From contig JADJRO010000001.1 of the NCBI GenBank assembly GCA_016712145.1, positions 1 through 64,000 of the forward strand: DNA of 64,000 nt, in the 5' to 3' direction. The notes beneath the pieces were generated by a model, which ran no database searches, was not told the DNA's origin, and saw only the letters and a program-made list of their open reading frames with translations. This document shows positions 56,536 to 64,000 of the stretch, piece by piece. Source of the DNA: Saprospiraceae bacterium. Its GTDB lineage: Bacteria; Bacteroidota; Bacteroidia; Chitinophagales; Saprospiraceae. A program made the position numbers and the translations under genes. Numbering within the stretch: position 1 is the first letter of the stretch; every line of letters begins with the position of its first letter.

Positions 56536-58496
56536 ACCCATTGCAGTTTGAAACCAGTCCGTATCTAAAACAACACAAAGACCATCCCGTAGATTGGCAT
56601 GCCTGGTCCGCCGAGACCTTGGCCAAAGCCCGACGCGAACAAAAACCAATCCTGGTAAGCATTGGATACAGCACCTGTCATTGGTGTCACGTGATGGCGC
56701 ATGAGTCGTTTGAAGATCCACTCATTGCAACACTGATGAACGATTATTTTATAAATATTAAAATTGATCGTGAAGAACGTCCAGATCTTGATAATTATTT
56801 TATGAATGCCATTCAGGCAATGGGTATTTCGGGAGGTTGGCCTTTGAATTGTTTTCTGACTCCCGATGCAAAACCATTTTATGGCGGTACTTATTTTCCC
56901 CCAACGCCTAATTTTGGAAGAGCTTCCTGGAAGCAAATTTTAGTATCTGTTCATGAAGCATTTATTCAAAAAAACAATGAAATCACCCAACAAGCAGACG
57001 AACTTTCAAAGCATTTGATTCAGCTGAGTGCAGCAGGTCAGAAAGTGAGTACAGAAAATCAAGGAATTGACTATCCAAAATTAATAACTCAACTAACAGG
57101 TTATTTTGATTTGAATCAAGGAGGCTTCGGAAATCAACCAAAATTTCCACATGCCAGTTTGATTCGATTGTTATTTCAATTGGGGATTCTAAAAAAAGAA
57201 AGCCGTCTAATTCAACATGGTATATTCAGTTTGAAAGCTATGGGGGCTGGTGGGATCTACGACCAATTGGAAGGTGGATTTTGCAGGTATTCCGTCGATG
57301 GCCAATGGGATGTTCCACACTTTGAAAAAATGTTGTACGATCATGCGCAACTGGTTCAAACGATGGCTGAAGCTTGTAGAATTACCAATGATGGCTTTCT
57401 CAAACAAAGAACCCGACAGTCCATTCGTTTCTTTGAGCAACACATGCAGGATGCTTCGGGCATGTTTTATGCAGCAATGGATGCAGATTCTGAAGGACAT
57501 GAAGGCACTTATTATGTTTGGACAAAATCCCAACTACAAAACATCCTTCAGGACAGGTATGCATCTTTTTTGGCATCCTTCAGTTTATCAAATCTGGATC
57601 ACCATCATACAGATTTAAAAGTACTACGCTTACGTCCCGGCATTTTTGATTCAGAAGAATTAGTAAAAATTATAGAAGACCAGGCAGCATGTTTAAATGC
57701 ATTGCAAGCGGCACGAAGTCTACGAGTCAAACCAGATATTGATACTAAACTAATTATCAGCTGGAATGCTATGTTGGCATCAGCCTATTGTGCCTGGTAC
57801 CTTGCAGATGCTAACGAATCGGATTTGACAACAGCGCAGAAGATCATTGATCAGATCCTGGCCAAAGGATTTAGGGAAGATCAGTTACTCTGCCGATATC
57901 TATTCAATAACAAGAGTGTCGGTTATGGATTTTTGGAAGATTATGCCTGGTTTATTAAAGCGTTGTTGGATGTATATAGTTTGACCGGACGTACCGATTT
58001 AATTGTGAAGGCAGAACAGTTGATGGATTTTGTGTTAGTTCATTTTAAAGAAGAAACAAGTTGTTTATTAAAATCAACCGCACACTTCCATGAAGATGCG
58101 CTGCATTCGATCACAGACTGGGGTGAAAGCAATTATCCAAATCCCAATGCAGTATTAATTTTTTGTGGAAACTATTTGAATGAGGCATTATCCACATTTA
58201 AATATGAATCCTTTATTGAAGAGATGCTTGAACTAATGGAATCCATTTCATTACAGCATCCGATTGCAATGGGTGGATGGATTGAAGCCTTGATTTCTTA
58301 TAAGGAATCTGTTCCAGTGATTAAGACCAAATCAATGCATAAAGTCATTCCGATGTTACAATCGTGGTTGATTCCAGGACTTCTGTTAATACCAAATTCC
58401 ATCGAATCGGGATTTCAGCTGTGCGATCAGGGAGTTTGTTTTCCCCCAGTTGATTTGCCAGAAAAACTAGTACCTTTATTAAGTAAATACAGTTAA
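56532..58496 (+). CDS. DUF255 / YyaL-like thioredoxin-fold protein
   Basis: The 654-residue protein has the DUF255 opening FETSPYLKQHKDHPVDWHAW and the CxxC-like motif GYSTCHWCHVMAHESFED. IKIDREERPDLDNYFMNAIQ and GWPLNCFLTPDAKPFYGGTY follow. The rest is a glycosidase-like alpha/alpha-toroid region (DHAQLVQTMAEACR, YGFLEDYAWFIKALLDVY). Homologues (human SPATA20, bacterial YyaL) have no settled function. It is translationally coupled to the PhnP-like gene. Confidence 0.88.
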   Translation: MNPLQFETSPYLKQHKDHPVDWHAWSAETLAKARREQKPILVSIGYSTCHWCHVMAHESFEDPLIATLMNDYFINIKIDREERPDLDNYFMNAIQAMGISGGWPLNCFLTPDAKPFYGGTYFPPTPNFGRASWKQILVSVHEAFIQKNNEITQQADELSKHLIQLSAAGQKVSTENQGIDYPKLITQLTGYFDLNQGGFGNQPKFPHASLIRLLFQLGILKKESRLIQHGIFSLKAMGAGGIYDQLEGGFCRYSVDGQWDVPHFEKMLYDHAQLVQTMAEACRITNDGFLKQRTRQSIRFFEQHMQDASGMFYAAMDADSEGHEGTYYVWTKSQLQNILQDRYASFLASFSLSNLDHHHTDLKVLRLRPGIFDSEELVKIIEDQAACLNALQAARSLRVKPDIDTKLIISWNAMLASAYCAWYLADANESDLTTAQKIIDQILAKGFREDQLLCRYLFNNKSVGYGFLEDYAWFIKALLDVYSLTGRTDLIVKAEQLMDFVLVHFKEETSCLLKSTAHFHEDALHSITDWGESNYPNPNAVLIFCGNYLNEALSTFKYESFIEEMLELMESISLQHPIAMGGWIEALISYKESVPVIKTKSMHKVIPMLQSWLIPGLLLIPNSIESGFQLCDQGVCFPPVDLPEKLVPLLSKYS

Positions 58497-58497
58497 G

Positions 58498-59469
58498 GTG
58501 CACTTGAGTCAAATCTTAAAAATTAGCTTCTTGATATTAATAACAGTTCGTTTGATCGGACAGCAAACTTCGTTGATTACTCAAGCGGCCAGAGATCCTT
58601 ATTTTGTTAACGCAGCCTATGCTGGATTGGAAGGCACCCTCATTGCATCTGCACATTACCGCAATCAATGGTTTAAACTGGATGGGCATCCTCAAACCAT
58701 CTTGGTGGCCAGTCATTTTCCAATCTATAAAATAAATAGTGGTTTTGGTTTTTGTTTGGGTCAAGATCAAATCGGATTGCAAAGCGAGGTGTTTATTAAA
58801 CCCAGTTTCAATCATGTATGGAATTTTAGTTCCTGGTTGGTATCGGGTGGTGTCCAATTAGACATTAAATCATTGGCTTTTAATTCCATCAATGCACGGA
58901 CACCGGATGGGGAATACTCAAATGGTCAAGTAGATCATCAGGATCAGCAATTATCAAATAGTGACCTGAATGGTGGATTTATCGATTTGGGATTAGCAAT
59001 TTTTATACAAAGGGGTCATTATAAATTTGGAATCAGTGCAGACCGTTTGCTAGAGTCTGGATCTTCAAAAAAAGGCCTATTGTATCAAAATAACCGTGAA
59101 TTTCAGGCAATCGGTTTAACAGATAGAGAATGGGCTAATATTACCTTCCGAGTAGGTTTCTTGCTTTATACTGATTTAAATCGGTTTCAGTCGGATATTT
59201 TTAGCAACTTTGAATATAATGGCAATATTTTTGGTGGGTTACATGTAAGAGGTTACGATGGGAGTTCGATGGAATCCTTAGGAATCACTGCTGGCTTTGC
59301 CTTAACTAGAAAGCTGCATTTGGCATATACCCATGAATTTTATTTAGGGAAGATTGATAAAGGGCTGGTAACAGGCAGCCAGGAGATGGGTTTGTATTAT
59401 AATTTAGGGAGAGCTGTGGGCCTTGGAAAAGCACCAAGAATTATTCACAGTCCCAGGTATTCTGACTAA
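58498..59469 (+). CDS. PorP/SprF-family type IX secretion outer membrane protein
   Basis: The 323-residue protein starts at GTG 58498 with a signal peptide (about 23 residues, LKISFLILITVRLIGQQ). The PorP/SprF opening follows: ARDPYFVNAAYAGLEGTLIA and SAHYRNQWFKLDGHPQTILV. Alternating beta strands (LGIFIQRGHYKFGISADRLL-like segments, ITAGFALTRKLHLAYTHEF) make an outer membrane barrel. PorP/SprF proteins help present T9SS substrates with gliding-type C-terminal domains on the surface. It lies directly upstream of gldK; the 193-base gap contains the likely gldKLMN promoter. Confidence 0.88.
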   Translation: MHLSQILKISFLILITVRLIGQQTSLITQAARDPYFVNAAYAGLEGTLIASAHYRNQWFKLDGHPQTILVASHFPIYKINSGFGFCLGQDQIGLQSEVFIKPSFNHVWNFSSWLVSGGVQLDIKSLAFNSINARTPDGEYSNGQVDHQDQQLSNSDLNGGFIDLGLAIFIQRGHYKFGISADRLLESGSSKKGLLYQNNREFQAIGLTDREWANITFRVGFLLYTDLNRFQSDIFSNFEYNGNIFGGLHVRGYDGSSMESLGITAGFALTRKLHLAYTHEFYLGKIDKGLVTGSQEMGLYYNLGRAVGLGKAPRIIHSPRYSD

Positions 59470-59593
59470 AATTTAATTTTATTGAAGTTTTTAAGGAAAT
59501 TTTCATAAGATTTTAGTTGGAACACAATAAATTACAGATAATTAAAGTTCGCATTTTTACAAGATGGCCTATCTATAAGCTGAAAAAATATTT

Positions 59594-59625
59594 TTTTAGG
59601 GAATCTTTTTAATGTCTTATATTTA
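59594..59625 (+). promoter_or_regulatory. Possible promoter of gldKLMN
   Basis: TTTT at 59594-59597 and TATATTTA at 59618-59625, 20 bases apart, each differ by one base from the TTTG/TAnnTTTG consensus. A TAAATTTG at about 59654 is too near the start codon unless the message is leaderless, so the upstream pair is preferred. Confidence 0.35.
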
Positions 59626-59662
59626 CGCCACTTTTTATAAAAGACAAAGTAGGTAAATTTGT

Positions 59663-60910
59663 ATGCAGATGAGAAAATTGAATCTCTCTATCTATGCCCT
59701 GTTGCTATTATTAGTAGCATCCTGCGGCAAGAAACAACAAGATGGGCAACTGGTTGGAGCCATGGATCGTCCGAAATGGGGTGGTATTAATCCCTACGGC
59801 ATGGTATATGTTCCAAGCGGTACATTAACCATTGGTCAAAGTGATCAGGATTTCTTTCACACCCTGGTCCAGCCCCAAAAATCTATTTCCATTTCAGGTT
59901 TTTACATGGATGACACGGAAATCACGAATAATGAGTACCGTCAGTTTGTGTATTACGTCCGGGATGAACTGGCTCATAAGGCTTTAGGTCATTTCATTGA
60001 AGGTGAAGACGGTCAAACTGAAGAAGTAGACTGGGAACAGGAAATTGATTGGGAAGACGAAACCTTAAATGACATGTATTTCCAGGGAGCTGATGCTTAT
60101 AAAGGCGTTAAAGAACTGGACAGTCGTAAATTCGTTTACGAGTGGGAATGGAAAGACTGGCAAAAAGCAGCGCATACCCGTGACATTAAAAGGTCCGCAA
60201 TCATTAATAAGGTTAAAACAAATATTTATCCAGACACTTTGTGTTGGGTAAGGGACTTTGCTTATTCTTATAATGAGCCGATGACTCGTAATTATTTCAG
60301 CCACCCTGCATTTGATGATTATCCGGTTGTAGGTGTTAATTGGCCACAAGCCCGTGCATTTTGTTACTGGAGAACCAGCATATGGAATAAATTTAAAGGC
60401 GAGGACGAACCAAATTCTGAAGAATTCCGCTTGCCAACTGAGCACGAATGGGAATGGTCAGCAAGAGGCGGTCAGGAACAAGCTCCATTTCCTTGGGGTG
60501 CCTATTATCCTAGAAATGCAAAAGGTTGTTTGTTAGCTAATTTCAAACCGGGTCGCGGAAATTATCCGGAGGACGGTGGATATTACACAGTTAAAGCAGA
60601 TGCATACTTTCCAAATCAATATGGCTTATATAATATGTCAGGAAACGTTGCTGAATGGACGGAATCAGCCTATTCAGATAACGCACACATCATCATGCAT
60701 GACCAAAATCCTGATGTAAAATATGATGCAAAAGCAGAAGATCCAGAATCCTTTAAGCGTAAGGTGATCCGTGGCGGAAGTTGGAAAGATGTAGCATATT
60801 ACCTGCATACAAGTACCCGCAATTGGGAATTTCAAGACACAACCAAATCCTACATTGGTTTCCGTTGTGTATTGGCATTTTTAGGTAGATCAGAAGGCGA
60901 TTTTCATTAA
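59663..60910 (+). CDS. gldK: Gliding motility / T9SS lipoprotein GldK
   Basis: The 415-residue protein has a lipoprotein signal (ALLLLLVASCGKK, lipidated Cys). A formylglycine-generating-enzyme-like (SUMF1) domain follows: NPYGMVYVPSGTLTIGQSDQ, FYMDDTEITNNEYRQFVYYV, FRLPTEHEWEWSARGG and NVAEWTESAYS. GldK forms the periplasmic ring of the type IX secretion complex, together with GldN, anchored to the outer membrane. Either Met1 or Met3 could be the start. It is the first gene of the gldKLMN operon; a hairpin lies before gldL. Confidence 0.95.
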   Translation: MQMRKLNLSIYALLLLLVASCGKKQQDGQLVGAMDRPKWGGINPYGMVYVPSGTLTIGQSDQDFFHTLVQPQKSISISGFYMDDTEITNNEYRQFVYYVRDELAHKALGHFIEGEDGQTEEVDWEQEIDWEDETLNDMYFQGADAYKGVKELDSRKFVYEWEWKDWQKAAHTRDIKRSAIINKVKTNIYPDTLCWVRDFAYSYNEPMTRNYFSHPAFDDYPVVGVNWPQARAFCYWRTSIWNKFKGEDEPNSEEFRLPTEHEWEWSARGGQEQAPFPWGAYYPRNAKGCLLANFKPGRGNYPEDGGYYTVKADAYFPNQYGLYNMSGNVAEWTESAYSDNAHIIMHDQNPDVKYDAKAEDPESFKRKVIRGGSWKDVAYYLHTSTRNWEFQDTTKSYIGFRCVLAFLGRSEGDFH

Positions 60911-60928
60911 TTTGAAATAAATTCAATG

Positions 60929-60959
60929 AATATTATAATGACTCAATCATTATAATATT
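60929..60959 (+). promoter_or_regulatory. AT-rich perfect hairpin between gldK and gldL
   Basis: AATATTATAATGA (60929-60941) and TCATTATAATATT (60947-60959) form a perfect 13-bp stem with a five-base loop. It lies 18 bases after the gldK stop and is not followed by a T run, so it may stabilise or process the operon message, or be a regulator site, rather than terminate it. Confidence 0.5.
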
Positions 60960-61005
60960 GACTGTTATCAAACAATTTTTCTCTTAACTCATAAAACTAA
61001 AAACA

Positions 61006-61602
61006 ATGGCTATTTACAAACAGAATTGGTTCAAATACCTTAAAAACTTAGTGATAGGTGTGGGTGCATCCATCGTTATGTTGGGAGCGCTTTTCAAAAT
61101 CATGTCCTGGGAAGGTGGTGATATCATGATCACTGCTGGTTTGGTTACTGAAGCAATCTTGTTCTTTATCTTGGGCGTTATTCCACCAGATAAAGATTAC
61201 TATTGGGATAAATTATATCCAGGATTAGGGGACGCTGAAGCAAGAATTAATCCATTGACAGAAGGCCCAATGAAAGGGGGCAGTCGTCCAGCAAACGGTG
61301 AAGTGGTTGAAAATCAATTAGCCGGTATGTTAGGTGAATTGCAAGTTATGTCTAAAAGTCTTGGTTCATTAAAAGCTTTACAAGAAGTTGACTTTAGCAA
61401 AACCAGCGATCAGGTGAAAGCTATGGGTAATTTCTATGCAAGATTAAATGATGCAATGTCAGAAATGAGTGCATCCTTAGATGATACCAAAAAATATAAA
61501 GAGCAGGTTGCCGCATTGAACAAGAATTTGACAAATCTGAATTCAGTTTACGGAAATATCCTTTCTGCATACAAAAACATGGGTGGCGGAGCTGCTCACT
61601 AA
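61006..61602 (+). CDS. gldL: T9SS inner membrane motor protein GldL
   Basis: The 198-residue protein has two membrane helices (LVIGVGASIVMLGALFKIMS and MITAGLVTEAILFFILGVI). The second contains Glu49, the residue known to be required for proton-driven function of GldL. The cytosolic tail is coiled-coil (LGELQVMSKSLGSLKALQEV, YKEQVAALNKNLTNLNSVYG). With GldM it forms the inner-membrane motor powering secretion and gliding. It lies 95 bases after gldK and 49 before gldM. Confidence 0.95.
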   Translation: MAIYKQNWFKYLKNLVIGVGASIVMLGALFKIMSWEGGDIMITAGLVTEAILFFILGVIPPDKDYYWDKLYPGLGDAEARINPLTEGPMKGGSRPANGEVVENQLAGMLGELQVMSKSLGSLKALQEVDFSKTSDQVKAMGNFYARLNDAMSEMSASLDDTKKYKEQVAALNKNLTNLNSVYGNILSAYKNMGGGAAH

Positions 61603-61651
61603 TTTGTAATTGTTTAGAAATTTAATTGATAACCAATAAATAGAATAAAAT

Positions 61652-63223
61652 ATGTCAATTCCTAAGCAGCCGCGCCAGCTCATGATCAACATCATGTATC
61701 TGGTGTTAACAGCGCTCTTGGCTTTGAACGTTTCTGCCGAAATTTTCAACGCATTTAAATTGGTAAATAATAGTCTTAAAGATTCCAATGCAGCATTAGA
61801 TAAATCGAATGATGCACTTGTGCCTTCAATTGATAAAAGATCCAAAGCAAAACCTGAATTCGCACGATTTGCTGAACGCGCTCCAATGGCAGTCCAATAT
61901 GGAAAAGAATTTACAGAATATGTAAATTCAGTGTTGGATGACCTTATTGATAAATCAGGTAACAAAAATGGCTCTGTGGATGATGGCGATTACATCGTTG
62001 TAGGAGATCACAAAGATCTTAAAGGCAAAAAGAATAAAGACGTTACCACAAGAGAAATGGTAAATAATAAAAAGGGTGTTGAATTAAAAAACAAAATTTT
62101 GGAATATCGTACCAAATTTTTGTCTTTAATTGATGACTCTTTAAGAACAAGTATGGAAGCTGAGATTTCATTAAATATTGATGATGAAACTTGGAAGCAC
62201 AGCAAAAACAAGCACAGTTGGGAAGAATTTACATTTAAACAAATGCCGCTTGGAGCTTGCTTACCAATTTTTACCAAATTTATTAATGATGCAAAATCAT
62301 CTGAAAATGCTGTTTTAAATCATTTTAGTAAAAAATTAGGTGGTGAGGATGTCGTACTTGATAAATTTACGGTAATCTCTTCTCCAAAGAAAAACTATGT
62401 GATTAAGGGTGAACCTTTCGAAACGACCATCGCACTTGCTGCGTCAACTTCGAAAAGCACCAGTACCAAAGTAGGTCTGTCTGTAAACGGATCTAACTTA
62501 ACGGTAAGTGCAGATGGGGAAGCCATTTGGAAAACAGTTCCAGGTGATGTCGGTATTAAAAAATATACTGCCGTTGCTTCTGTTACAAATCCGGTAACCA
62601 ATAAAACAGATACGTATCGTAAAGAGTTTGAATTTGAAGTTGGAGAACGTTCTTGCAACGTTGCCGCTGAAAAAATGAACGTATTCTATATAGGTGTTGA
62701 CAATCCAGTTGCTATATCAGCTGCAGGTATTCCTTCCAACCAGCTAACAGTTGCTGCTTCCGGTGGAGGTATCAATATGAACAAACAGGGTGGTGGTAAA
62801 TACATTGCTACAGTTAGCACTCCTGGAGAAGCTACCATTACTTTAAGTGGAGGTGGACTTCAGGCTACTGGATTTAAATTTCGTGTAAAAAGAATTCCAA
62901 CTCCAATACCAATGCTTAGCGATAAGCGTGGTGGTGCAATGCCAAATGGTGTGTTTAAAGCACAGCAAGGTGTGATCCCAGTGTTGGAGGGTTTTGAATT
63001 TGATGCAAAATGTACCATTCAGGGCTATAACTTGGTACGTGTTGCTCCTAGACAAGATGCACAAATTGTTGCCAATACAGGGGGGCGCTATTCACCACAG
63101 GCTTCAACTTTAATTAATGCAGCAAAACCGGGTGACCGTTATTTGTTTGAATCAATTAAAGGAAGATGTCCAGGAGATGCTGCTGCCCGTGATTTAGGTG
63201 ACATGTCCTTTCAAATTAAATAA
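61652..63223 (+). CDS. gldM: T9SS inner membrane/periplasmic motor shaft protein GldM
   Basis: The 523-residue protein has the single N-terminal membrane helix MINIMYLVLTALLALNVSAE preceded by a basic MSIPKQPRQL. A long periplasmic region follows with beta-domains (FTVISSPKKNYVIKGEPFET, FYIGVDNPVAISAAGI, PTPIPMLSDKRGGAM), matching the D1-D4 layout of GldM. It connects the GldL motor with the GldK/N ring. Complete and in operon order; 11 bases precede gldN. Confidence 0.95.
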   Translation: MSIPKQPRQLMINIMYLVLTALLALNVSAEIFNAFKLVNNSLKDSNAALDKSNDALVPSIDKRSKAKPEFARFAERAPMAVQYGKEFTEYVNSVLDDLIDKSGNKNGSVDDGDYIVVGDHKDLKGKKNKDVTTREMVNNKKGVELKNKILEYRTKFLSLIDDSLRTSMEAEISLNIDDETWKHSKNKHSWEEFTFKQMPLGACLPIFTKFINDAKSSENAVLNHFSKKLGGEDVVLDKFTVISSPKKNYVIKGEPFETTIALAASTSKSTSTKVGLSVNGSNLTVSADGEAIWKTVPGDVGIKKYTAVASVTNPVTNKTDTYRKEFEFEVGERSCNVAAEKMNVFYIGVDNPVAISAAGIPSNQLTVAASGGGINMNKQGGGKYIATVSTPGEATITLSGGGLQATGFKFRVKRIPTPIPMLSDKRGGAMPNGVFKAQQGVIPVLEGFEFDAKCTIQGYNLVRVAPRQDAQIVANTGGRYSPQASTLINAAKPGDRYLFESIKGRCPGDAAARDLGDMSFQIK

Positions 63224-63234
63224 AATTAGTTTTC

Positions 63235-64000
63235 ATGAATCAGTTTAAGATTTCATTCTTGGTATTCTTGCTTTGTGCAGCTTTCAACATCAGTTTGATT
63301 GCACAAACGGAAGAAGAAAAAACGGAAGCCAGCGAAGAAGAAGAGGATTCCGGTTATTTGGATGATATTGTTGCTCGCAATCTGGTTAAGGATCAGCGGA
63401 TTTTGGATTACCAAACAATACGCGAAGCCGATATCGTTTGGTATAAAAGAATCTGGAGGGTTATTGATGTTAGAGAGAAAATGAACTTGCCATTTGTTTA
63501 TCCGGTAAGGCCTTTTTTCCAGATCCTCATTCAAGCTGCTGAAAACGGTGACATAAAAATTTTCCGCGAAGACAACTTTAAAAAGTTTCTTACCGGCGAA
63601 GAACTGGATAAATTATTACATCGGGTAGATACCGTTGTTGTAATGGATCCGGAGACCTATGTTGAAACCGTTCAAATCCGTAAATCAGATATCGATTTTA
63701 ACGATATCAAAACCTATCGGGTAAAAGAAATGTGGTATTTCAATAAGCAAACATCGCGTTTAGAGTGCAGAGTTCTTGGACTTGCACCGATAAAAGATGA
63801 ATACGATGATGCAGGAAATTTGAAATATACCTTACCCATGTTTTGGATCTATTATCCTGAAGCAAGAATGTTTTTGTCAAGAGAGAAAGTATTCAATGAT
63901 CAAAATGACGCAGCACCAGGAACCTGGGCAGATGTTTTTGATTCACGCTTCTTCTCAAGCTTTATCATAAAAGAATCCAATGTAATGGACAATCGTTTAT
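63235..64000 (+). CDS. gldN: T9SS ring protein GldN (partial, runs off the right edge)
   Basis: The ATG at 63235 opens a frame with no stop to 64000, so 255 residues are visible. It begins with a signal peptide, MNQFKISFLVFLLCAAFNIS, then an acidic linker. The GldN core follows: ADIVWYKRIWRVIDVREKMN, FVYPVRPFFQILIQAAENGD, YRVKEMWYFNKQTSRLECRV and MFWIYYPEARMFLSREKVF. GldN binds GldK in the periplasmic ring. Probably more than 80 per cent of the protein is present, judging by usual family length. Confidence 0.93.
   Translation, partial: MNQFKISFLVFLLCAAFNISLIAQTEEEKTEASEEEEDSGYLDDIVARNLVKDQRILDYQTIREADIVWYKRIWRVIDVREKMNLPFVYPVRPFFQILIQAAENGDIKIFREDNFKKFLTGEELDKLLHRVDTVVVMDPETYVETVQIRKSDIDFNDIKTYRVKEMWYFNKQTSRLECRVLGLAPIKDEYDDAGNLKYTLPMFWIYYPEARMFLSREKVFNDQNDAAPGTWADVFDSRFFSSFIIKESNVMDNRL

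Noticed and set aside
59653..59662. TAAATTTG immediately before gldK as its -7 element
   Set aside because: Transcription would start inside the coding sequence; the upstream pair at 59594-59625 is more sensible.
1..64000. tRNA, rRNA and insertion sequence genes
   Set aside because: I scanned for T-loop motifs, rRNA-like stretches, transposase motifs and terminal repeats by eye and found none; short RNAs could be missed.

Overview
The window looks like a chromosomal segment of a member of Bacteroidota, most plausibly a Saprospiraceae-like bacterium. The evidence is a type IX secretion/gliding locus in the order porP/sprF-like, gldK, gldL, gldM, gldN at the right edge; secreted proteins with T9SS sorting domains; a Reg_prop sensor kinase; Bacteroidota-type promoters (TTTG about 20 nt before TAnnTTTG); and low G+C with short intergenic regions. 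The family-level placement is an inference. No rRNA, tRNA, insertion sequence or CRISPR array was seen.

Left part (1-15.5 kb): a truncated AbiEi-like antitoxin gene; a SatD/DUF3307 pair behind two inverted-repeat operators; a NarL-type response regulator and a large propeller sensor kinase; two large surface proteins (a collagen-like/S74-chaperone fibre with a type A sorting domain, and a repeat protein with a gliding-type C-terminal domain); and two nucleotide-dependent oxidoreductases. Next (16-26 kb) come small proteins of unknown function, then a cluster containing a membrane-anchored P-loop ATPase, a LuxR-type regulator, a secreted caspase-like/TPR protein and a DUF4062-STAND ATPase.

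Middle (26-39.5 kb): a LytTR response regulator with two LytS-type kinases, one of which looks ATP-binding-defective; a tyrosine phenol-lyase/tryptophanase pair; and a PAS kinase plus receiver-CRP/FNR fusion surrounded by stress and transport genes (CBS, UspA, Hsp20, TauE/SafE, UreH-like) that carry FNR-type dyads upstream. Then (39.5-50 kb) come tandem repeats, a surface-polysaccharide cluster (flippase, methyltransferase, asparagine synthase, glycosyltransferase, YfhO), a GxxExxY gene and a striking 162/82-bp repeat array.

Right part (50-64 kb): a 2-oxoacid:ferredoxin oxidoreductase operon with a GltD-like iron-sulfur flavoprotein; a PhnP-like hydrolase and a DUF255 thioredoxin-like protein; and the T9SS locus, which would export the two surface proteins at the left.

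Seven genes are broken by ten single-base indels, mostly in short homopolymers, and in every case one-base corrections restore a full-length protein. I annotate these as single genes. The pattern looks more like consensus-sequence errors of a long-read assembly than like gene decay, but the sequence alone cannot settle this.
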